Positions 1-6,598 are shown, counted from the stretch's first letter. The stretch: DNA of 8,899 nt from Candidatus Gastranaerophilales bacterium (GCA_944323495.1 CALUSZ010000108.1:1-8899), one strand, 5' to 3'. Numbers and translations are program-made. The notes: a model not told the origin generated them from the letters alone.

Positions 1-1996
1 CGTTATGACCTACTGTTTGTAAACTTCTCACTAAATCATTAACTCTATGATAACCCTCGACGTTGTTTGGACCCTTTTCTTTGTACAAATTATTAAGCCA
101 ACAGAGAATATCTACTCTGACAAATGGGTCTGGAAAATCATCAGTTGCTCTAGAAAAAAACAAATTAGAAAAATTAGATTTCTCATCACTATAATATTTT
201 CTATTTTTACGCAATAAAGGGTTCATTATTTTATAGGACGGTACTTCATAACTACCGCCGGAGGATTTTATTTTAAAAATATCGTCAGTTTTTATGTGAC
301 CGCTTCTACAAAAATCGACAAACAATTGTATCGCTTCTCTAATATTACCATTTGAAAGATAATAAAAAACACTTTTTGCCCAATCATTTTGTCTTATCGC
401 CATAAGAATGCAATTAAAGTACTCAATCTGTTCATACTTTTTTATTGGGATGCGAATACCATTAGCGAGGTGATATTCTGTCGTGGTTGCCTCATTTAGA
501 CGGCTAATATATGCTAAACGAGCCTGAATAACCTTAAGGAAATCTGCAGGGTCTATCCTAAATACCAAGTCTTTTACAACGGTATCCAACGGTGGTTTTG
601 ACTTATACATGTCGTATGTACTATCTCGCATTGGTAGTAAAACTACACATTTATAATTCGTTCTTATCCATTGAGCAACCTGAAACATTAACAATTGTTC
701 CTGAGGAACCAATTTATCACAATTATCAAGTACAATTATAGGAACTACTCGGTTATTCTCTTTTAAATATCTAAAAAGGGCTTTTAAATAGTTCTCTTTA
801 TTTTCTAAATTAGATGAAATTATTTTATACAATTCAGAATTATAAGTAGCCTTATCCTCCTTAATATACATACCAACACCGTTTTCAAATTCATTAATTT
901 CTGGCTTGAATAATTTATCTAAAAAGGCTTTACTATTTTGTTTAATTATATCATGTGCATCTTTTAACTTATCAATTATTGAAACCTTGAGCCAGTCATA
1001 TATTTCAGTAACATCAACCGGAGCATTATTCATATCAAGAAAAAGCCACTCAAAAGAACGGGCAATATCAGGATGCTTATCATCCAAAATCATTTCTTTA
1101 AAGTAACGAATAAAAGTTGTTTTCCCACTGCCCGTATTCCCAATTAGCAGCATCAAGGATGTTGGAATACTATCAGCATCTATTGTTCTTAATGTTTCAA
1201 TCAACTCCGAAGGTCTTTCAGTAGCGATAGTAGTAGAATTTATCATACTCGGCAACTTTAATTTCTTCAACTCTTTAAACATCGGTTGGATATGTTGCTC
1301 TCTTTTGGGAGATTTAATATAAGCATTTCTGACTATCTTAACCCTATCTTCTTCTGTTTCAGGATTAAAAAGATTTCTATTTTCTAATATCAGTGTTCTA
1401 CCATAGTCATTTTCAATTAATTCTTCATCTTGAACCCTTTTCCCCCCTAATTCAGAAACTGGGGTGTTAAAAACTGCATGTCCTCTGGAAATTATGTAAT
1501 GCTTATTTGCAACCTCTTTTAAGTTTTCTTTAGAACAAAATTTAAAAAAATCAGTAAAATTTTTATTTTCAGGGTTTATTTCATCAAATTTAATTATAAT
1601 TGCCGGTTTATCACTATCAAAATATCCAGCCCAAGTTTCAAGTCCGTTACTTACAATAACTTTTTGACATACATTGATGTTATGAGGATATTTCGCGTTA
1701 ATCTCACTAGCATACAATCGAGCTTCTGCATAAGCGACAGACAAATCTTCATTCGGAGATTTCGCTTCAACAACAAGAACAGGAATTCCTCTTAGTTGTA
1801 TTAGATAATCTGGAACATAATATTTACTGGTATTCCCTTTCCCAAGCAAATATCCTCGTAGATAACTTTTAGTATATATATCCGAATCCGCATAGCCCAA
1901 ACCTCTTGGTTCTGCAGTGTTTAATAATTTGTAAATAAATTTTTGTTCCACATCACTTTCGGTTATCAACGAAGCTACTTCACAATATTCTGACAT
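1..1996 (-). CDS. HsdR-like PD-(D/E)XK nuclease fused to a P-loop NTPase, partial (runs off left edge)
   Basis: The frame is open for 665 codons from ATG 1996 to the window edge without a stop; the C-terminus is missing. The start is preceded by a GAGG ribosome binding site. Residues about 10-110 resemble the N-terminal nuclease domain of type I restriction R subunits: E17, then PD at 62-63, E77-A-K79 after a hydrophobic strand, and E91xxxY95 where that family has QxxxY. A second domain begins near 280 with a Walker A motif GNTGSGKT (286-293). A Walker B-like strand ends in LDNCDK (D424, D427), followed by a sensor-like PMRDS strand and helices of the ORC/STAND type. No helicase motifs of true HsdR were seen in the visible part, and no HsdM or HsdS lies nearby. 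Inference: a nucleotide-regulated DNA-cleaving defence effector. The fold assignments come from motifs read by eye. Confidence 0.8.
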   Translation of the reverse strand, partial: MSEYCEVASLITESDVEQKFIYKLLNTAEPRGLGYADSDIYTKSYLRGYLLGKGNTSKYYVPDYLIQLRGIPVLVVEAKSPNEDLSVAYAEARLYASEINAKYPHNINVCQKVIVSNGLETWAGYFDSDKPAIIIKFDEINPENKNFTDFFKFCSKENLKEVANKHYIISRGHAVFNTPVSELGGKRVQDEELIENDYGRTLILENRNLFNPETEEDRVKIVRNAYIKSPKREQHIQPMFKELKKLKLPSMINSTTIATERPSELIETLRTIDADSIPTSLMLLIGNTGSGKTTFIRYFKEMILDDKHPDIARSFEWLFLDMNNAPVDVTEIYDWLKVSIIDKLKDAHDIIKQNSKAFLDKLFKPEINEFENGVGMYIKEDKATYNSELYKIISSNLENKENYLKALFRYLKENNRVVPIIVLDNCDKLVPQEQLLMFQVAQWIRTNYKCVVLLPMRDSTYDMYKSKPPLDTVVKDLVFRIDPADFLKVIQARLAYISRLNEATTTEYHLANGIRIPIKKYEQIEYFNCILMAIRQNDWAKSVFYYLSNGNIREAIQLFVDFCRSGHIKTDDIFKIKSSGGSYEVPSYKIMNPLLRKNRKYYSDEKSNFSNLFFSRATDDFPDPFVRVDILCWLNNLYKEKGPNNVEGYHRVNDLVRSLQTVGHN

Positions 1997-2023
1997 ACAA
2001 CCTCACTCATTCTTGATAAAATT

Positions 2024-2032
2024 ATTCTAGCA
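2024..2032 (-). promoter_or_regulatory. Possible extended -10 promoter for the nuclease-NTPase gene
   Basis: On the minus strand the short gap after higA contains TGC-TAGAAT, an extended -10-like element about 28 nt before the ATG at 1996. No good -35 hexamer is seen. The gene could equally be read through from higA, whose stop is only 49 nt upstream of this start. Confidence 0.3.
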
Positions 2033-2045
2033 CAATCATAAAATA

Positions 2046-2354
2046 TTACATAACTTGTTTCTGCGTGTAGTTGAATGGAATAATGTTAGATAAATCAGTT
2101 TGTTGTTCAGCCGCAAGTAGTTCAAAGTTATTTTGCAGGCGCAGAAAGTAGCCCTTTGAAAGTCCGAAGTATTTAGTCAATCTCAAATCAGTATCGGCAG
2201 TGACAGAACGCAAGCCGCGAATTATAGCGTTGATACGATTAGGCGGTACATTAATGGCATTTGCAAGCGCATTTTGAGAAAGTCCCAGCGGTTCTAAGAA
2301 CTCCTCTTGTAAGACTTCACCGATATGTGGAACATCTATAAACTTTTGTGTCAT
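2046..2354 (-). CDS. higA: HigA-family antitoxin (XRE helix-turn-helix)
   Basis: A 102-residue antitoxin that should bind and neutralise the HigB toxin encoded just upstream and repress the locus. The sequence shows the hallmark N-terminal stretch PHIGEVLQEEFLEPLGLS, followed by a helix-turn-helix (LSQNALANAINVPPNRINAIIRG) and the family's conserved GLRSVTADTDLRL segment and GLSKGYFLRLQ helix. The start is ATG 2354, preceded by GTGAGG at good spacing. A longer form would begin at a TTG at 2375 that overlaps this binding site, so it was not chosen. Unlike most higBA pairs, about 95 nt separate the two genes, and a separate promoter lies in that gap, which would supply antitoxin independently of toxin. 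Family assignment is confident; the partner relationship is inferred from adjacency. Confidence 0.92.
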   Translation of the reverse strand: MTQKFIDVPHIGEVLQEEFLEPLGLSQNALANAINVPPNRINAIIRGLRSVTADTDLRLTKYFGLSKGYFLRLQNNFELLAAEQQTDLSNIIPFNYTQKQVM

Positions 2355-2385
2355 AATCGCCTCACGAAATTGCAACTCTATTTAT

Positions 2386-2414
2386 ATTATACACTACGTA
2401 CAACGTAATATCAA
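2386..2414 (-). promoter_or_regulatory. Sigma70 promoter for higA
   Basis: On the minus strand a TTGATA (-35, 2409-2414) and a perfect TATAAT (-10, 2386-2391) are separated by exactly 17 bp. Transcription would start about 25 nt before the higA ATG. Its position between higB and higA means the antitoxin can be made without the toxin. Confidence 0.8.
2395..2407. promoter_or_regulatory. Palindromic candidate operator in the higA promoter spacer
   Basis: TACGT-3 nt-ACGTA is a perfect inverted repeat lying wholly inside the 17-bp spacer of the higA promoter. This is where a bound HigA dimer would block RNA polymerase, as expected for antitoxin autorepression. Binding itself is inferred. Confidence 0.5.
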
Positions 2415-2449
2415 GCCCCAACACAAACAGTTTAGAAAAACTTAACTTT

Positions 2450-2731
2450 TTAGTGGTAATCTACAATTTCAATATCATGTGCATTATTATCAGCCCATAC
2501 AAAACAAATGCGGTATTGTTGATTAATACGGATTGAATATTGACCGAACCTATCGCCTTGAAGTTGTTCAAGAAAATTCGCCGGTGGAATACGCAAGTCA
2601 GAAACATTTTCGGCCACATCAATCATGTGTAACTTGACTAATGCGCGGCGCTGAATATCAGGAGGTAATTTCTTTGAAAACTCTCCGTTAAATATCTTTT
2701 CTGTTTCCTTACACTTGAACGACTTAATCAT
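2450..2731 (-). CDS. higB: HigB/GraT-type RelE-superfamily toxin
   Basis: A 93-residue protein with the full signature of HigB-1/GraT toxins, which are ribosome-dependent mRNA endonucleases of the RelE superfamily. It opens with MIKSFKCKETEKIF, has the RRALVKLHMIDVAENVSDLR region, then PPANFLEQLQGDRFGQYSIRINQQYRICF and the terminal DIEIVDYH motif. Length is normal and no core residue appears lost, so the toxin is probably active. No Shine-Dalgarno is visible before ATG 2731, suggesting weak or leaderless translation, which would fit low toxin output relative to antitoxin. A -10-like TACAAT lies about 9 nt upstream of the ATG. The cognate antitoxin gene follows downstream after an unusually long gap. 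Confidence 0.93.
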   Translation of the reverse strand: MIKSFKCKETEKIFNGEFSKKLPPDIQRRALVKLHMIDVAENVSDLRIPPANFLEQLQGDRFGQYSIRINQQYRICFVWADNNAHDIEIVDYH

Positions 2732-2763
2732 AAGATAATTGTATCATAAAAGCCGTAAGCATG

Positions 2764-2796
2764 GGGATTTTGTGCCAAGTCTTTTGATAAAATCCC
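2764..2796. repeat. Inverted repeat upstream of higB
   Basis: GGGATTTT (2764-2771) and AAAATCCC (2789-2796) are perfect 8-bp arms around a 17-nt spacer, about 33 nt before the higB start. There is no T-tract after it on the minus strand, so it is not a convincing terminator. It could be an operator of the higB promoter region or part of a boundary between the toxin-antitoxin and hxs blocks. Confidence 0.4.
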
Positions 2797-2855
2797 TAGG
2801 CAACCATGACAGTATGACAAAGCAATGGCATGCAACACAATGGTCTTAGACATTT

Positions 2856-2872
2856 ACTGCTGCCATAGCAGT
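2856..2872 (-). terminator. Weak hairpin downstream of the hxs operon
   Basis: ACTGCT-5 nt-AGCAGT forms a perfect 6-bp stem 23 nt after the stop codon of the last hxs-operon gene. It lacks a following run of T, so intrinsic termination is uncertain. It is the only compact stem seen between that gene and higB apart from the 2764-2796 repeat. Confidence 0.25.
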
Positions 2873-2894
2873 TCATCATGCCGGTCGGATACCG

Positions 2895-3293
2895 TTAATA
2901 ACAATATAAGTGTTTATTGTGTTCTGTACAAAAAATATCATTGCCAGTATAAATGTTACCACTCTTAATAATATAAGAACCATCTTCACCGACAAACGTA
3001 CCACTACTCATTTGTATATATGTTGTATCTGGAATTTTATGATTTGCTGACGTAATGGTGCGAAAACTACCATCAGAACCTGCAATTGTACCGGCGGAAT
3101 TTATGTAATAACTTGTACCGACTGATGCGGAATCATCATTATCCAGAATACTACTATAGAGTTGGCTTCCTGTAACTATGCTTGACGAATCTCCAGAATG
3201 CCTTGCTCCAATTGACGAATAACCATAATCCGCAAGTGCAACCATTGAGTTAGAAAGAATTAGTGTAATGACTAATGCTAGATGATGTTTCAT
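2895..3293 (-). CDS. Secreted Ser/Gly/Tyr-rich protein at the end of the hxs operon
   Basis: A 132-residue protein of no recognised family. It begins with a clear Sec signal peptide (basic MKHH, hydrophobic core, cleavage likely after VALA at 21), so the mature part is outside the cytoplasm. After a Ser-rich stretch (25-60) come imperfect repeats: SAGTIAGSDGSF at 66-77, SSGTFVGEDGSY at 96-107 and a degenerate SGNIYTGND at 111-119, the kind of short beta-turn unit that can build a repeat sheet. The tail is CTEHNKHLYCY, with two Cys (122, 131) that could form a disulphide. The start at 3293 has an excellent AAAGGAGG site and lies 44 nt inside hxsC, implying translational coupling. Its place in the operon suggests a second substrate or an export or surface partner of the Hxs system. 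It has no His-Xaa-Ser triplet array. Confidence 0.85.
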   Translation of the reverse strand: MKHHLALVITLILSNSMVALADYGYSSIGARHSGDSSSIVTGSQLYSSILDNDDSASVGTSYYINSAGTIAGSDGSFRTITSANHKIPDTTYIQMSSGTFVGEDGSYIIKSGNIYTGNDIFCTEHNKHLYCY

Positions 3294-4407
3294 ATTCCTC
3301 CTTTATTGCTTTAATATTATTGCTGTGGACAAATGATGTTTCAAACACGCCAGCACAGATATTTCTTTTAGAACATCCTTTGCACTGCGGTAAGTAAGAT
3401 TTTTTCCATCTAGAGATACTATCACGACAAAATTCTCTTATTCGTTCATCTGCAAGGCATAGCGGGATGTTGTACACATCAACTAAAATATTATACCTTA
3501 CGTATTCTCTTACTGCTTCAAAAAGTTCCTGTTTATAATCCAGTGGGTCAATTGAAACAATATCATAATTTGTTTCTGCGTTGCCGTGATATTCCATTCC
3601 CATTAATGCTACATGCGAAACAAATGGTAAATTCCTTAAAATAAACTCTGCAAGGTGACGAAGACCCTTGTGGTTACGTCTTAGTATGACGGTTCGAATT
3701 TCAATTTGTTGATTAAACTTTGCTAAATTATAAAGGCCCTGTAATGTCTGTTCAAACGCGCCTTTTACTCCAACGATTTCGTCATGTACCTCTGCAACAT
3801 CAGAGTAAAGCGGAATACCAAAAGATAAGTATAAGTTTTTTATAGAGGCTAATTTTTGAACATTCTCTATTTGGGTAAAGTTTCTTCCATTAGATAGAAT
3901 ATGAACTTTCTGTTGGGGTGACCTTTTAGCGACTGCTTTTAAGACTTCAATCAATTTGTCAATTTCAATAGTAGGTTCACCACCAGTTATACCAATAGAA
4001 TTTTTAGGATTAAGTTTTATCAATTTTAATATATCAAGACATTCATTATATCTTGAAACTCCACTCTCAATCTGCGGACACATTACGCAACGCGAATTAC
4101 ATAAATCTGTTACATAAAATGCATTATGCGGTGAGTTTACTTCCCAAACTGCGGAAATATGTCCATCAGTAGTAATATTAATAATATCTAAATCCTCAAA
4201 CGGTGTTGACATTTCAATTTCTACAACGGGAATATTAGTTTTTAGATTAGCCCCAATGGGAGTGATTAGTGCTTTAATCCCAAACTTGAAAAAAGGTAAT
4301 CTATCACAAAATAAAACCCTGTCACGAATTAGAATATTATTACGTGTTAAAAATTTACCTATGATGTTTTTTTTAACATTTTTTGATAGTCCTTTAATTT
4401 TTTTCAA
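3250..4407 (-). CDS. hxsC: His-Xaa-Ser system radical SAM maturase HxsC
   Basis: A 385-residue radical SAM enzyme. The [4Fe-4S]/SAM site is CNSRCVMC (C103, C107, C110), followed by the SAM-binding TGGEP (141-145), and a C-terminal cysteine cluster C342-xx-C345-x5-C351 (with C317 and C327) that suggests an auxiliary iron-sulphur cluster region. An N-terminal domain of about 95 residues precedes the barrel, as in HxsC. The start is a TTG at 4407, with GGAG 9 nt before it, overlapping the end of hxsB by 14 nt. The family is known from the pairing of two radical SAM proteins with HxsD and a His-Xaa-Ser repeat precursor, and all are present here. It presumably modifies the precursor's tail together with HxsB; the reaction cannot be read from the sequence. 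The 3' end overlaps the next gene by 44 nt. Confidence 0.9.
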   Translation of the reverse strand: MKKIKGLSKNVKKNIIGKFLTRNNILIRDRVLFCDRLPFFKFGIKALITPIGANLKTNIPVVEIEMSTPFEDLDIINITTDGHISAVWEVNSPHNAFYVTDLCNSRCVMCPQIESGVSRYNECLDILKLIKLNPKNSIGITGGEPTIEIDKLIEVLKAVAKRSPQQKVHILSNGRNFTQIENVQKLASIKNLYLSFGIPLYSDVAEVHDEIVGVKGAFEQTLQGLYNLAKFNQQIEIRTVILRRNHKGLRHLAEFILRNLPFVSHVALMGMEYHGNAETNYDIVSIDPLDYKQELFEAVREYVRYNILVDVYNIPLCLADERIREFCRDSISRWKKSYLPQCKGCSKRNICAGVFETSFVHSNNIKAIKEEYETSSSISHYTNSF

Positions 4408-5851
4408 GATTAATTACTCCATAAGGTCGTCTTGTAACCCACGCCCAGAATATATCCATAAGTCTTTCATCCTTAGAATGTAACAGTGAAAATATATGGT
4501 CTAAAATCATTTTATTTTTCTTACAAAACCCACTTTGTAAGCGATACCCCAGCAAATCACCCGTTTCCAAATAATTTCTTATCACATCCGCGCCGCAATA
4601 TTGTTGGTAAGCACATTCTGAGCATACTGGCATTGTCTCAACACAAGAATTTTTTACAATTCTACGCAACATCTCACCGCCAAAAACAGCTGCATAGTTG
4701 TCATCAACTGTGCCTAAACAAAAGTAATCATCTCCCATTCTCGCAAGCATTCGTGCTTCATCAGCAGGATAAATTTTCCCGTCATAGTTATAGATAGCAC
4801 CCGATATACCCGCTCCCGATGGAGATTGTAAATCAACAAAACCTGTAGAAAATGGTGTAAGTATTCGGCTTAAAAATAAAGCGGTATAGCATTCAACAAA
4901 ATTGATGCCCCGTTTGTTTAATTCGATAATATACCTCAACGCGTCTTTGTATGCAGAAACAAACTCCTCGGTTGAATAGCCTAACGAGTCCTTATTCTTT
5001 ATTGCATTCCCGTAAGGATTTAATGCCCGAAGAAAAATTGTATTAAAACCGTTTGCAACGTATTCATCAATAACATCTCTTAATCGTCCAATGTTAGAAC
5101 GTGTTATTGTAAGTAATGGAGAACACCCTTCTGTACCTAAAATATCTCTTGTCATCTTGCAGTTTTGAATAAATGCATCATAAGAGCTATTCAGACTTCG
5201 AGATTTTCTATTCTCATCATGAAGCTCTTTTGTTCCGTCCAATGAACTGGATATTTCAATGGAATGTTTCTTACAAAATTCTAGTTGTTCCAAGGTTACT
5301 TGCATTAAGTTAGTACATATTACGAAGCCAAGTTTTTTCTTTGCAATTTTATTTAAAAATTTTGCATACAAGACACTTTGTTTCAATACTTCCCAGTTTA
5401 ACAGCGGCTCACCGCCCTGATACTCAATTTTTATATCTCTGGATGGAGTTTGAAATATCATGTCAATGGTTTTCTTTGCGGTATCCCAATCCATATCAAA
5501 ATTTTTAGCGGACAAATCGGCACTGGAAGCATGACAATATTTACATAAGCAGTTACAACGTAATGTAATTACAATCATATGCAGGCTCGTAAAATCCTTA
5601 ACAAAGGCTTTTCTTGTACGTAATTTAGTCGCAAGCATATTTAACGATAAATCTTTCTCAGATTCTGTCGTAAGAAAATGTTTAGATTTTAACCTTTTAT
5701 AAACCTCGGACTCATTATTGAGCAATATTGAGTAGAAATTTTTAAAATCTTCGTCAGACAAAATCTGATATTCACCGGCTTGATTAACTAGTAGAATATC
5801 ATCCGTATCTATACGTTGGAAATTAAATGGTAATAAAATATAGGTTGACAT
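4394..5851 (-). CDS. hxsB: His-Xaa-Ser system radical SAM maturase HxsB
   Basis: A 485-residue radical SAM protein. Residues 1-90 are an N-terminal domain opening MSTYILLPFNFQRI, which is typical of HxsB. The SAM cluster motif is CNCLCKYC (C99, C103, C106), then QGGEP (145-149), and a C-terminal SPASM-like cysteine set C403, C410-xx-C413-x5-C419 and C443 for auxiliary iron-sulphur binding. The chosen start is the ATG at 5851, one base after the hxsD stop (TAA-T-ATG), which is ideal for coupled translation. A longer start at 5908 would overlap hxsD by 56 nt and add 19 residues unlike the family. It should act in the cytoplasm on the HxsA-type precursor with HxsC, and HxsD may help present the substrate. 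Confidence 0.92.
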   Translation of the reverse strand: MSTYILLPFNFQRIDTDDILLVNQAGEYQILSDEDFKNFYSILLNNESEVYKRLKSKHFLTTESEKDLSLNMLATKLRTRKAFVKDFTSLHMIVITLRCNCLCKYCHASSADLSAKNFDMDWDTAKKTIDMIFQTPSRDIKIEYQGGEPLLNWEVLKQSVLYAKFLNKIAKKKLGFVICTNLMQVTLEQLEFCKKHSIEISSSLDGTKELHDENRKSRSLNSSYDAFIQNCKMTRDILGTEGCSPLLTITRSNIGRLRDVIDEYVANGFNTIFLRALNPYGNAIKNKDSLGYSTEEFVSAYKDALRYIIELNKRGINFVECYTALFLSRILTPFSTGFVDLQSPSGAGISGAIYNYDGKIYPADEARMLARMGDDYFCLGTVDDNYAAVFGGEMLRRIVKNSCVETMPVCSECAYQQYCGADVIRNYLETGDLLGYRLQSGFCKKNKMILDHIFSLLHSKDERLMDIFWAWVTRRPYGVINLEKN

Positions 5852-5852
5852 A

Positions 5853-6125
5853 TTAATCTTTAAAACTCGTAAATGCCATTTTGTAAATATGTTCCCGTAA
5901 GTTGCCAAATTGGGAATTTAAATATTCACGTAATTGTTGCTCCTGTAACTGCCTGTTAAAACTATCGTTGTTAAAACGGGTGTTTTCGTTACGTGGTTCT
6001 ATTTTTAAAATGAAGTTATTATCATCGTCGGTTATTGTTATCTTAAAATCTTCCTGCCACAAATAAACCGTTTTTAAAAGAGCTTCTTTACAAAAAACAG
6101 TTTTAGATATTTTTAATTCACTCAT
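5853..6125 (-). CDS. hxsD: His-Xaa-Ser system protein HxsD
   Basis: A 90-residue acidic/amphipathic protein between the precursor and hxsB, matching the size and pattern of HxsD. It has an ALLKTVYLWQEDFKITI segment, a strand with ITDDDNNFILKIEP, and a C-terminal helix with LREYLNSQFGNLREHIYKMAF. There is no signal peptide or membrane segment and only one Cys (12), so no catalytic role is indicated; a substrate-binding or chaperone role is inferred. ATG 6125 has AGGAG five bases upstream, and the gene starts 8 nt after the hxsA stop. It ends one base before hxsB. Confidence 0.85.
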   Translation of the reverse strand: MSELKISKTVFCKEALLKTVYLWQEDFKITITDDDNNFILKIEPRNENTRFNNDSFNRQLQEQQLREYLNSQFGNLREHIYKMAFTSFKD

Positions 6126-6133
6126 GAAAACTC

Positions 6134-6424
6134 CTAAAATCTTGACGAGTAATGCGATTGATGAGAAACATGGGACGAGTGGGAATAATGGGAAGAGTGA
6201 GAGTAATGGTTCGCAACAGTATTTTCTTCACTCACATTATTTCCCGCTCTAGCCTGAAGAATTAATGGACGATTAACATCTTGTAATATTGTCTGCGTTG
6301 CAGATTTTGAAAGATTAACAATCTTTTGTGTTCCTACAGTTTTAGCCTCTACGCCTAACTGCGATAGCATACAAACAGTCAATACAGAAAAACAGCTCAA
6401 AATTCTTTTGATTGTAGTATTCAT
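6134..6424 (-). CDS. hxsA: Secreted His-Xaa-Ser repeat precursor (HxsA-like)
   Basis: A 96-residue precursor and first gene of the operon. A Sec signal peptide covers 1-27 (KR, hydrophobic core, cleavage likely after GVEA). The middle (28-71) is polar and non-repetitive and may serve as recognition leader. The C-terminus is seven uninterrupted His-Xaa-Ser triplets at 73-93 (HYS, HSS, HYS, HSS, HVS, HQS, HYS) followed by SRF. That array defines HxsA-type substrates of the paired radical SAM maturases, which follow immediately. The symbol is used in the broad family sense, since several HxsA subtypes may exist. The start has a strong AAAGGAG site. The peptide keeps a signal sequence, so modification must happen before or during export. 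Regular His spacing every third residue could also give metal binding. Confidence 0.88.
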   Translation of the reverse strand: MNTTIKRILSCFSVLTVCMLSQLGVEAKTVGTQKIVNLSKSATQTILQDVNRPLILQARAGNNVSEENTVANHYSHSSHYSHSSHVSHQSHYSSRF

Positions 6425-6450
6425 TAAGTTTGACTCCTTTCTAAAAGTCC

Positions 6451-6498
6451 GGCAAATAATTCAAATCAAAGAGATATTTTTATTATAAATTATTTGCC
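6451..6498. repeat. 11-bp inverted repeat around the hxs transcription start
   Basis: GGCAAATAATT (6451-6461) and AATTATTTGCC (6488-6498) are perfect 11-bp arms separated by 26 bp. The right arm lies in the promoter spacer directly next to the -10 box, and the left arm lies in the 5' untranslated region between the start of transcription and the hxsA ribosome binding site. This placement fits a two-site repressor operator for the hxs operon. As RNA only one arm would be transcribed, so it should act as DNA. Confidence 0.65.
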
Positions 6499-6510
6499 AT
6501 ATTTTGTCAA
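6482..6510 (-). promoter_or_regulatory. Consensus sigma70 promoter of the hxs operon
   Basis: On the minus strand there is a perfect TTGACA (-35, 6505-6510), a 17-bp spacer and a perfect TATAAT (-10, 6482-6487). Transcription would begin near 6475, giving about a 50-nt leader before the hxsA ATG. Such a fully consensus promoter implies strong intrinsic output held in check by the flanking operator-like repeats. Confidence 0.88.
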
Positions 6511-6535
6511 TCCCATGTATATCATAGGTTTTAAC

Positions 6536-6578
6536 CCTATTTGTATATGCGACTATTTGTCGGTAGATGACAAATAGT
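6536..6578. promoter_or_regulatory. Candidate operator array of the XRE regulator
   Basis: Two direct CTATTTGT copies (6537-6544, 6553-6560; 16-bp spacing) are followed by an inverted copy ACAAATAG (6570-6577). The last two form a perfect 10-bp inverted repeat ACTATTTGTC-7 nt-GACAAATAGT ending 20 bp before the regulator's ATG. The core CAAATA is shared with the 11-bp arms in the hxs promoter. This looks like the autoregulatory operator of the adjacent regulator; binding is inferred. Confidence 0.6.
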
Positions 6579-6598
6579 AAGAGTTAGATAATTATATT

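Noticed and set aside
906..1106. Plus-strand 66-residue open frame
   Set aside because: It lies entirely within the long minus-strand nuclease-NTPase gene, which carries recognisable motifs through this stretch; the plus frame has no domain support.
1..1996. Complete type I restriction R subunit
   Set aside because: The N-terminal nuclease resembles HsdR, but the following domain has a single-ATPase architecture with LDNCDK rather than DEAD-box helicase motifs, and no hsdM or hsdS is adjacent in the window.
2355..2375. Longer higA start at TTG 2375
   Set aside because: It would consume the GTGAGG ribosome binding site of ATG 2354, and HigA proteins normally begin near the chosen start.
4256..4483. 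Plus-strand 75-residue open frame
   Set aside because: Antisense to the hxsC start and hxsB end; composition is that of a reversed coding strand and no motif is seen.
4486..4797. Plus-strand 103-residue open frame
   Set aside because: Antisense to the C-terminal cysteine-rich part of hxsB; His/Ser/Gln content arises from the opposite strand's codons.
5852..5908. Longer hxsB start at 5908
   Set aside because: It would overlap hxsD by 56 nt and add 19 residues with no family resemblance, whereas ATG 5851 sits one base after the hxsD stop.
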